Shown here: positions 24,601 through 36,600 of the stretch, piece by piece
Layout of the letters: the number at the start of each line of letters is the position of its first letter
Numbering within the stretch: the first letter of the stretch is position 1
Source of the DNA: Cornus controversa
Lineage: Eukaryota > Streptophyta > Magnoliopsida > Cornales > Cornaceae
Length of the DNA: 64,000 bases
Assembly (NCBI GenBank): GCA_026545225.1
Contig: CM048851.1
Span: forward strand, 30,875,956 to 30,939,955
Reading direction: 5' to 3'
Translations under genes and position numbers: made by a program
The notes under the pieces: model-generated
Told to the model about the DNA's origin: nothing
The model's database searches: none
Seen by the model: only the letters and a program-made list of their open reading frames with translations

Positions 24601-27600
24601 TCTTCCAGCTGTTTTTAGTGATTTACTACTTCAACTTCTTCCTTAATGTGGTTGATATTTAGATTGTATTTTCCAATCACTATAATGTCAGATTAAGTAC
24701 CAGATTTTATGTTATGACATTTGAACACGATCATATTCTGTTTTGGCAGATTGATTCAACAATTACAAAAATTCTTTGTGGGGACAAATGATTCTAGTGA
24801 TGCAAGAAATGTATGTTTCTGTTACTTAAACATTTTACTACATTTTAATTGCTTACCATCTTTTGTTACTATAAGATGCATAACTGTGTGAAGGCTGTGA
24901 TTGTGGTGGAAAAATGAATATTGTTCGAGAAACAATTGCAATGATTTATTTAAGAAAATAAAGAAACACTTGCAATCAACCTTTAGAAGGATCCATAGAA
25001 ATAGATAAAGAGGACCACCAGTTGAGCCCGATGAAGCCTAAACCTGAACATCGAAATTTTCGTACAAGTGCTAAAAGCTGTAAGAGAACAATGAGAAACA
25101 TATTGTTGGCACTTTCATATATTTATCTTAATCATGAAGACATTTAAATGCACAGAGTGTGGTGCATTCCTTTTTCATGATTTCATTTTCCAAACTGTAA
25201 ATGGGATGGAGGAAAGTAATTAATGTTGTTGATCTTGAGTAATTATCACTGTAGGTCCCTTTTAGTGGTGCCAAAATCCCATTTTGCTTTTTTGGAAGAA
25301 AGTAATCAATGGGTTTAAAACTTCTATAAGATATATGCTTTGGCATGGAGGGTATGGTTTTGGGGCGAGAAATGAGGACGGGGAAACACTCTTAGAATTT
25401 GCCATATGACTTGGTTATAGCAAATACATTTTTTAAGAAAAGAAAAGAGCGTTGAATCACTTTTAAGATTGACACAATCAAAACACAAATTCGTTATTGC
25501 TTATATAGAAGAGGAGAATGGGGAACATGTAAAGATTGTAAAGTAATCCCCGGAGAAAGTCTAACAAACCAAATCAATTACTAGTCTTAGATTTATTGAT
25601 TAATGAATCAAAGGGTCAAAAACTAATAAAAGGACATAAACACATAAAGTGGTAATTACTTGTCAAAAAAACACATAAAGTGGTAAGAATTGAAAGGTAA
25701 TAAAGGAACAACATTTAGAGAAAAAAAGTATTACAGGAAAAATAATGGGATTGGAATGACAATATAAGTAACTTATGGTAAAAAAGGCCGGGTTTTATTA
25801 AGAACAAAACAAAGGAAACTCTGCGAGAGATTAAGGGAAAGAAATTTATTAAAAAAGAAACATGGTGGTGGACTGATGAAATAAAACAAGCAACATTTAG
25901 ATTACGAACTCCCAATATCAGGAATATTCTATCAAAAGAATGAGTTTCAAAGAATGGCAGAAAATTTAAAAATAGGAGGATTTAGAGAAATATATATATA
26001 TATATTTAAATATGCAACTAAAACAATAGCAGCTAAAGCTAAACAAAATGCATTAAATGACTTGTATAAAAAATTAGGAACAAAAGAGGGTGAATGGCTA
26101 TTTATAAATTAACAAAAACTAGAGAGAGATTGACTAAAGATAGGAATCAAGTTAAGGGTGTTTAGAATATAGATTAAACAATATTAGTTAAGAAAAATAT
26201 ATATTAGTAAGATGAAAAAATTACTTACAACACTTGCTAAATGAGGAATATACTAAGGAAGAAATCGTAAGCGATGAACCTTACATAAGAATGATAAATG
26301 AATTAATCACGACCTGCCCACACCGTGTAGATATTGTTCGTTTTGCACACACTCCTCTTAGTGCTCACGATTTTCAAAACATGGCTACACAGTTAGGGGG
26401 TGTCAACACATATAAGTGCCAACAACCTCTCTCTCCCAAGTGATGTGGGATGTCACAATCACCCCCTCTTGGGACCCAGCATATTCGCTGGCCTCATGTC
26501 CCTCATAGGCTTGTGCATGCCTCCTATATGCTGGGGATCGGCTCTGATACCATTTGTCACGACTCGCTCACCTTGTGTAGATATTGTCCGCCTTGCACTC
26601 TCTCCTCTCGATGCTCATAGTTTTTCTCAAAACACGTCAGCACGGTTAGGGGGTGTCCACACATATAAGTGCCAAAATCGGCTCTGATACCATTTGTCAC
26701 GACTCGCCCACCTTGTGTAGATATTGTCCGCCTTGCACTCTCTCCTCTCGATGCTCATAGTTTTTCTCAAAACACGTCAGCACGGTTAGGGGGTGTCCAC
26801 ACATATAAGTGCCAAAAACCTTTCTCTCCGGGCGATGTGGGATGTCACAATAAACTAGTCAATTCTGTGACACCCCTTAATTTTCATGCATAAGTTGGCC
26901 AGGCTTATACACAAAAATTAAGAAATACCAACACATGATAATAAACAAGCATAGAGTACAAGATGCATGAAATAAATATATATTTATTGCAGAAGGAAAA
27001 CTAATAAATTAAATAAATCTCCAACTCCATAAAACCTCAATGTTTACAACTTGGAAGTCTCGTAAACCAAGGACCTCTAAACCAAGTCCATAAATCAATG
27101 TTGATAAAAACCTAAAGAAATCTAATAATTAAAGATAGAGTCCCTAGTGGAAAGAGTAATAAGGAAGTCCTTAACGCTGTGGCTGGAACTGCCTATGACT
27201 TGAAATATCAACAAAGAGTGGGTTAAACCCACAAGCAAGTCCTCTCTACTACATCCCAATCAGAGAATAGAGAAACCAATCATCTCCCATCCAAAAAACC
27301 TAAATTATATGATAAATACACAAATTCCATGCTTATATCACAATTAATGAACAATGTTTTTTACATAATTACAAATAATAACAAAATATAATTGTAAAAA
27401 GGTAATCCTGACATGCCGTATATATATATTGGTGAGACTGCTTATTAGCTAGCTCCCAATTCTGTATGACAATCCTGACATGCCGAATATGTATATTGGT
27501 GAGATTGCTTATGAACTAGCTCCCAATTCCGTATGACAATCCTGACATGTCGTATATATATATATATATATATATTAGTGAGACTGCTTATTAGCTAGCT

Positions 27601-30600
27601 CCCAATTCTATATGGCAATCCTGATATACCGAATATATATATTGGTGAGACTGCTTATTAGCTATCTCTTAATTCCGTATGGTTATATATGTATGTCATT
27701 ACGAAGAGTAGGTTAAAGGCACATAATTATGCATTTAAACTAATTTATCATTTTCCACCATAGTAAAAATAATAATAATAATAATACATTTTAAAAAAGT
27801 AAAAAAATATTGTTCACACGCAGATTGTTCATGCAGGGATTACTGTTCATACCCGACTGTACAGTCGGGATTACTATTCATGACGAGATTACTCTTCACG
27901 CCGAAACTGTTAATTCCAAACATTACTGTTCACACAATTTTTTTTTCCTTCATAGATACTATTCTTTGAGATTCAATACAAAAATGCATACACAACACAA
28001 ATTAACTCAAAATATAAATTTCACAACAAAGTCCTAGATTTTGATCAACATAAATATTTCAAAACAAAACCCTAGTTTAACACAATACATCCATGCATTA
28101 TAAAAGAAAACACACACACACACATACACACACACACTCCCAATTACCTTTAAAGTCAAGCAGGCGTGCCCGCAACATATCCTCCAAAATTTGATTAACC
28201 CGCTTAGTTTGACCATCGGTCTGAGGGTGATGAGCTATACTGAAATGCAGCTCCGTACCCATAGCCTGCTGCAAGCTCTCCCAAAATCTCGAAACAAAGT
28301 TCGGATCTCTATCCGATACAATGGACAGAGGTATGCCATGAAGCTTTACTATCTTTGCAATATAAAGCCTCGCGTAATGTTTTGAAGTGACATCAGAACG
28401 AACTGGCAAGAAATGTGTTGATTTTGTCAACTTGTCCGCTATAACCTAAATAACATCATGATTTCGCTGCGAGGTGGGAAGTCTCACAATAAAGTCCACA
28501 GAGATGCTCTCCTATTTTCACTCCGGTATAGGTAGTGGTTGCAAGGATCCCGACGGTCTCTGGTGATCAATCTTGATCATTTGACAAATGCTACACTTAG
28601 AGACAAATATAGCAATGTCCTTCTTCATGTCTGTCCACCAAAACTGGCGCTTCATGTCTTGGTACATTTTATCCCCTCTTGGATGTACCGAAAACTGAGA
28701 ACTATGGGTCTCACTCATCGCTGCCTTTCTTAAATCATCCTTGGGAGGAACCACTAACCGCCCCTTGTATCTAAATCCTCTATCTGTACCTACTGTATAA
28801 AATGGTACCTCTCCAGATTCCAACTCAACCACTTTCTCTATGCACTGCTGGTCAGTAAGTTGATCTGCAATTACCTTCCGAATGATAGCAGGTGTAACCA
28901 CTACACATGCTACAAAAGTATCAGCTAATTCATCAACGTTCCTCAAATCATTTCATTCTGTCTTAAATAAAGTTGAAAGACTAGTATAGGGTTGGCGACT
29001 AAATGCATCAACTACTGCATTCGCTTTTCCTGGATGGAAAATTAATAATCTTTCACGAATTCCAACCACTTGCACTGCCTCATATTCACCTCCCTTTGTG
29101 TGAACAGATACTGCAAACTTTTGTGGTCGCTGAACAATTTGAAGGTCTCACCCAAGAGATAATGCCTCCAAATCCGCAAAGCAAAAACCATAGCTGTCAA
29201 CTCCAGATCATCAGTCGGGTAATTAAACTCATGAGGCTTAAGCTTACATGAATTATATGATATCGACCTCTCTTGCTGCATCAACACACATCCCAAACCC
29301 TGCAATGATGCATCGGTAAATACCAAATACTTAATTCCACTCTGAGGGGTAGCTAGAATGGGTGCATATGTCAACCTACTTGCCTCCTGACAAGAATCAT
29401 CCCAAATGAAAGGCACACCCTTTTTAGTCAGGTGATTGAATTAGCAATCTTGAGGAAGCCCTGAATGAACCTACGGTAATAACCAGTTAACCCAAGAAAA
29501 CTACGAATCTCCGAGGATGAGGTAGGTTGTCTTCACTCCAAAACTGCTGACACCTTACTTGGATCTACCGCTATCCTTTCTCAAATACTACGTGACTCAA
29601 GAACTTCACCTCCCTCTGCTAAAAACCACACTTCTCAAACTTTGCATACAACTGGTGGTCTCTCAGTGTCTGCAACACAATACCAAGATGTCTGGTATGA
29701 TCCTCCTCTGATCTAGAATAAACCAAAATGTCATTGATGAAAACAATAATAAACTAGTCTAGGTAGGCCCTGAACACTCTGTTCATTAGATCCATGAAGA
29801 CAGCGGGGCATTTGTCAACCCAAAAGGCATAACCCGAAACTCATAGGATCCATATCTGGTAATACATTATACTCCCTAACTCAAAGCTGATAATACCCAA
29901 ATCTCAAGTCTATTTTCGAGAAGTAGGTGGCTCTCTTCAGCTGATCGAATAGATCATCAATCCTTGGCAATGGATACTTGTTGCGAATTGTGACCTTATT
30001 CAATTCTCTGCAGTCTATACAAAGGCGAAGAGACCCATCTTTCTTCTTCACAAACACCGGTGCTCCCCACTGTGAAGTACTCCTGCGAATAAGTCTCTGA
30101 CTGAGAAGCTGCTGAATCTGGTCTTTCAGCTCCCTCATTTCCATAGGCGCCATTCTGTCTGGGGCCTTAGCAATAGGTTTGGTGCCTGGGGCTAAATCAA
30201 TCACAAAATCTATCTCGCAATTCAGTGGTAGCCCTGGAATCTCCTAAAACACATCCTGGAAGTCTCGCACCACTGGAATAGAATCTATAAAAACTGAAGT
30301 TCCCTCCCGAGACTCCTCATTAATGAAGAATAGGTGAGTGCCAGACCCTCCATTTGATTGCGGCATAACAGCCAAATACATCTCTTGAGCCGGTACAACA
30401 AAAATAATTGCCTTATCATGGCAATTAACTTGAGCATGATAATGTGATAACAAATCTATCCCAAACATGATATTATATGAATTCATGTCTAAGACTAACA
30501 AATATGCTTAAAATCGAAGTCCACCAATATCTATAATGACTTGCCCACAACTTTTCTGTAAAATCGTACTAACTTCAAATGGTGTATAAATGCTAAGAGA

Positions 30601-33600
30601 AGGACTACAAAGCTGAGTCACTAATCTAGATAAAGCAACAAAAGATCTAGACACAAAAGAGCGTGATGTACCGGTATAAAAAAATAACTTAACCAAGTCT
30701 ACCATGTATAGGAAACATACCCTCAATACCCCAATAATGGACTAAAAGATAGAGTACAACGAGTCCTATACATAGGCTCTATTTAAGATTTAAGTATTCT
30801 AGATATATTGGTGAGACTGCTTATTAGCTATCTCCCAATTCCGTATGACAAGATTACTGCTTATTAGCTAGCTCTTAATTCCGTATGACATATATACACG
30901 ACATGTCAGGATTGTCATACGGAATTGAGAGCTAGCTAATATATATTGGTGAGACTGCTTATTAGCTATCTCCCAATTCCGTATGGCAATCCTGACATGC
31001 CGTATATATAAATATATATATATTGGTGAGACTGCTTATTAGTTATCTCCCAATTCTGTATGACAATCCTGACATGTCGTATATGTATATCATTACGAAG
31101 AGTAGATTAAAGGCACATAACTATGTATTTAACTAATTTATCATTTTCCACAAAGTAAAAAAAAAAAAAAAAAAATAATTTTTTTAAAAAAATACTGTTC
31201 ACGACGGAATTATTGTTATGCCTGGATTACTGTTCAAGTGGACTGTTCTTGCCTGGATTACTGTTCACGACGAACTGTTCAGTCGGGATTACTGTTCATG
31301 CATTTTTTTTTTCCTCGTAGATACTATTCTTAGAGATTCAATACAAAAATGCATACACAATACAAATTAACTCAAAATATAAATTTCACAACAAAGTCTT
31401 AGATTTTGATCAACATAAATATTTCAAAGCAAAATGTTAGTTTAACACAATACATCCATGCATTATAAAAGAAAACACACACACACACACATATATATCA
31501 TTTAAGAGGTGAAAAGTTTATAAATCCAAAGGGGAAGAGAAGAAAATGTACTTGCCTCTTTGAAAGTAAAGGTAGAAATCATATAAACGCAAAGTCCTTT
31601 GCTCAAAATCACAATTCTCTTCAATTCCTCTTCTCAAATCCTCCCTAGGGTTTGTATCTCCTTTTATATATATCTCTCTCTAAAAATATACGTGTAATGA
31701 AATTTGTAAAAAACCCTAATATATTAACATATATATTTTTTTTGATAAATAAAAATTCATAGAAAAGCGCCCAAACGGGGGACGCGTCCCAAAAACAACA
31801 ACAATCAAATTCTTAGACTATCTACAAACGTCGAAAGGGACTCCGAAGAAGAACAAAAGAAGCCCTCCGACCAAAAGAAGAGGAAATTGAGAACAGAGCA
31901 TCTAAAAACACTCCAAGGCTATTCAATATCTTCAAAAGCTCTCTTATTCCGCTCCTTCCAAAGGGCCCACCATAAACAATGAGGAACAACCCTCCAAGAA
32001 CGCCTAATGTCACGACGCACCCGAAAGCCATTCCAAGCAGTAATGTAGCTCGCCACTGTCCTAGGCATGACCTACTGAACACCAAAAATAGCGTAAATTA
32101 AATCCCATCCCTCCCTCACTCTAGGGCAATGAAGGAGAAGATGATTAACCGTTTTCTCTACTCGCTTACACATATAGCACCTATTTGTGAAGATGTGCCC
32201 TCTCTTTCTTAGATTATCCATGGTCAGAATCTTCCTCATGGATGCTGTCCACACAAAGAAAGCCACCTTCAAAGGAGCTCTAGACTGCTAGATTCCTTTC
32301 CAAGGAAAGGATGGACCATGACACTTTACGAGCTTCCGATAAAAAGACCGAACCTCAAATCTCCCATGGGTCGATCCGGTCCAAATCAATTCATCACTCC
32401 GTGTCCCAGGACAGGCCTGTCCGTAAAGAAATGCCAAAAACTCTGTCATCTCCTTGACCTCCCAATCATGTAGAGATCTTAGAAACTGAATATCCCAGAT
32501 CGGACGCCTGCCATCAAGGTGATAGCACTGTGCGACCATAATCTGTCTATCCAACGCAATTCTGGCAAGTCTCGGATAAAGCATCCCAAGTGATCTATCG
32601 CTACACCAATGATCATTCCAAAAGCTTACAAACTGACCATCCATCACCCTAAATCGGATGTGTTTGGAAAATTTGTTCCAACCCTTCGCAATATACCTTC
32701 ATAATCCAACCCCAACCGGTGTTCTCAACATAAAGGAGCACCATCCCCCTCTATCCTCTCCATATTTAAGACAAATAACCCTTCTCCAATACCTATCCCT
32801 TTCCATCCCAAATCGCCACAACCACTTCCCCTGAAGAGCTTTGTTGAACAAATTTAATTTCCGCACCCCAAGCCCTCCCTTCTGAATAGGGCGACAAATC
32901 TGCTCCCAATTAACCAAATGATATTAAGACTCCTCCCCCATGCCACCCCACAAAAACTTTCCCTGAAGTCTATCCAATCTTTTCAACACAGAAACCGACA
33001 AAGGGAAAAGAGACATGAAGTAAGTAGGAAGACTCGAAAGCGTGCTCTTAATCAATGTCACTCTACCCCCTTTCGAGAGATACTGTTTCTTCTACTCGGC
33101 AAGCCGTCTCTCAAACCGAAGCACCACAGGATCCAAAACAGAGGCTCTCCGCGCCTTTACTCCTAGCGGTAGACCCAAGTAAGACATTGGAAATGAGCCT
33201 ACTTTACATCCCAAAAAATTTGCTAACACATCGATCTTTTCCACCTCCCCCACAGGAAAAATCTCACTTTTTCCAAAATTCACCTTAAGACCTGAGACTG
33301 CTTGGAAACAGAGCAACGTCCCTCTCAGGTATCTCAACTGTGTCCTCTCAGCGTCGCAAAAAACAATGGTATCGTCCGCAAAGAGCAAATGAGACACTTC
33401 CAGTTGGCAATCAAGATTCCTCCCCACTTTGAACCCTCTGTAGTAGCCCAAATCACAAGCCTTTTTCATCAATCTGCTAAAGGCCTCCATTACAATAATG
33501 AAAAGTGAAGGGGATAGTGGATCCCCCTGCCTCAATCCTCTTGAGCTCCCAAAGAAGCCAGAAGGAACGCCGTTGACCAGAACTGAGAATCTCACTGTGG

Positions 33601-36600
33601 AGATACAAAATTTAATCCAACCTCTCCATTTCTCCCCAAACCCCATCCTCTCGAGAAGATAAATCAGAAAATCCCAGCACACGTGGTCATATGCTTTTTC
33701 CACATCAAGCTTACAAACGACCCCTGGTTCTCCAGTGCTAAAACGGGCATCCACACATTCACTAGCCACCAAAATGGAGTCCTGAATCTGACGGCCCCCC
33801 ACAAAAGCATTTTGGGATTCCGAAATGATTCCATTCATCACTTTCTTCAACCTGAGCACTAGAGTTTTGGCAATGATTTTGTAAATACTCCCTAGCAAAC
33901 TGATAGGTCTAAAATCCTTAACATCATCAGCCCCTCCCTTTTTTGGAATTAAAGCAATAAAAGTAGCATTCATAGACTTTTCAAACTTCCCATGTGCATG
34001 AAATTCATGGATAGTTGCCAATACATCCCTTTTCACCACCTCCCAATTCTGATGAAAAAAGGCCAGAGAAAACCCGTCTGGACCCGGGGCTTTATCCCCC
34101 TGGCAACACTGAAGAGCTAATGCCACCTCCTCCTCCTCTAAAGGTCTCTCCAATCGGTTCCTATCCTCTGTAGAAATCATATCAAACTCCAAACCCCCTA
34201 AAAGGGGTCTCCAATCCGCAGTCTCCCTATACAGTTGCTGATAAAAAGACATCACACCTCTCGCGACCTCTTCTTCTTTCTGTAACACCGTTCCATTAAT
34301 TTTGATCCTCCCAATGTGATTATTTCTCCTATGAGTATTAGCCATCCTATGAAAGAATCCCGTATTCCTATCCCCCCTCCTTCAACCACAAAGCCCGAGA
34401 TTTCTGCCTCCACGAGATCTCTTCCATTGCAGCAATCTCCTCAATTTCCGCCTTATACTCCTCCCTTTTCAATCTTTCCTCCTCCCCCAATCCCTCCACA
34501 CTCTCCCTCCTATCCAGCTCTAATAGCTCTCCCATAATCCTGTTTTTCCTCCATTCAAGATTCCCGAAAGTCTCCTTATTCCACTTCTTCAAGTCCTCCT
34601 TCAATCTACGCATCTTCCCCACAAGCATAAAACTGGGATTACCCCGTATCTCGTAATCGACCCACCAACGTTGCACCATCTCCTTAAATCTTTCCACCTG
34701 AAGCTACATGTTCTCGAACTTAAAGGGTGTTTTGCCCCTTCTCAAGCCGCCACAGTCTAAAAGCATCGGAACATGATCAGACGTAAGCCTTGCCATTGCC
34801 GCCTGAACCACATCTGGAAATCTCCCGAAATCAGAAACCGATCCAGTCTAGAGAAAGTCGGGTCTTCCCTGCCGCTAGACCACGTAAATTGGGTACCCTC
34901 TAGAGGTAAGTTGATCAAACCCTCACAATCAATAAATTCCGAAAATAAAGTCATGGCCGCCGTCCATCTCCCACCCCGAAGACCTCTCCTCCGGGGATCG
35001 AACAACATTAAAGTCTCCCCCCACACACCATGGGACCCTCCAACGTTTGCGAATGTCAGCTAGCTCCTCCCACAAAGCACCCCTTTCCGCATCCTCCACC
35101 GGGCCATAAACTCCCGAAAACATCCACTCAGCTCCATCCTCTTCAAATCTAAACAAATAAGAGATGGAAAATCTCCCTTTCCACACTTCCTTTTTCGACA
35201 TCCATCTCTTATCTCAAATCACCAAGATACCTCCTGTCGTCCCTACAGCGTCAAGCGACTCCCAATTCATAAATCTCCCTCCACAAACACTTTTCACAAG
35301 CTCATTTGACACATTCTTCAACTTAGTTTCTTGAAGACAAATCATTTGAGCCCCCCATTTGCGCAGGCCCAACTTCACCACCTCTTGCTCGGGTCATTGA
35401 GTCCCCGAACATTCCATGTCACTAGTCGCATCTTCATAGACAAATGATAGCTTTCTCCTCCTCCCTCCTTCCCCTCTCCGACCCACTCCTCCCTTCATAG
35501 TTCACATTTGAAGCTCTCTCTCTCCCTTCCAAGAGGAGCTTTTCTTCCTACCAGCAATTTTCTGCCTCCCTTCCAAGACCCCAAAAATTCCCATGTTCCT
35601 CTCTTCTTCTCCTGCATAAGTCAACCCAAGATTCTGACCCATCCCCTCCACATTGCTCCTCAGCCAATTTTCCACTTCCTCATTAACAGTTCGGTGCCTA
35701 TCAAGACATATGGGCTTGGGTCTAAATAAAATAAACCCATTCCTTCCCCCCATGAGCCCAAATGTACACTAAAACAAAACCCAACCCAAAATAAAAGAAA
35801 AATAAAATGTCCAACCCTCACCAATAAAAATAAAAACCCAAAAAATTATATATATAAAAAAAACAAAACATTTAATAAAACTACTACACACTTATTTAAA
35901 ACAACCAGAGCATTTAATACCCAAAAAAAAAAAATCTAAATTAAGCATAAATAAACACATTGACAAAATTAACCTAAAGCATTTAAAACACTCACAAATC
36001 AGCAATCTAAACAAATAAATGATCCATTTAAATAACCTCAAAATAACGGGGTATTACAAATTCTCTATACAAAGATTATTACACCAAGGATCAATGTTAA
36101 CTCCATACCTATTTTACAATACTGTTCGATGAAATATTGTAGGATATCTAAGAAAATAATCCTGTTGTATGTTGTTTGCTGTGACATAGTTTTTTATTAG
36201 ATACTATTAAGGAAGCCTTGTCACCAAAGCTAGAAACATGGAGAAAGACTTAAAAAAAAAAGGCCTAAAGATTAATAAAATTGAAACATATATAGTAAGT
36301 TTGATAGAATAGTAGAAGATGACAACATAAATATTACAATTCAAGACCAAAAAGTTATTCAAAATAACTACTTATGTTATTTAGGGTCAGGTCAATATAC
36401 AAAAAGATTGGGAGATAGACGGTGATTTAGTAAGTAGGATTGGAGCAGGATGGACAAATTGGAGACAAACTAGTTTGTATCCTGACAAATGAATACCAAA
36501 TAAATTGAAGGAAAAATTCTATAGGAAAGTTATTAGGCTAGCTATATTGTATGGATCAAAGTGTTGGAAGTTGAAAAAGAAACAAGAATAATACATTTAT

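Larger units (their letters stand above)
26866..36058 (-). mobile_element. Degenerate Ty3/gypsy chromovirus-like LTR element, 9.2 kb with nested L1
   Basis: The outer ends are TGTGACACCCC (26866) and GGGGTATTACA (36058), inverted to each other as LTR ends should be. The flanking 5-mers are AATTC at 26861-26865 and AATTC at 36059-36063, a perfect target duplication. pol reads on the minus strand, so the right LTR is the 5' LTR. gag is absent, the inner ends of both LTRs are lost, and the right LTR is split by an L1. It sits antisense in intron 7 of the channel gene, inside an RTE LINE relic. Confidence 0.88.
30785..36058 (-). repeat. Right (5') LTR of the gypsy element, split by an L1
   Basis: It matches the left LTR from 30,790 to about 31,490 and continues with sequence lost from the left copy (31,490-31,735), is interrupted by the L1 (31,736 to about 35,846), and resumes to the GGGGTATTACA end. 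It lacks the first roughly 550 bases present in the left copy and joins the protease side directly. Confidence 0.75.

Noticed and set aside
27404-27682. Considered as a CRISPR-like array
   Set aside because: There are four units with no unique spacers, inside a plant LTR; ordinary tandem repeat.
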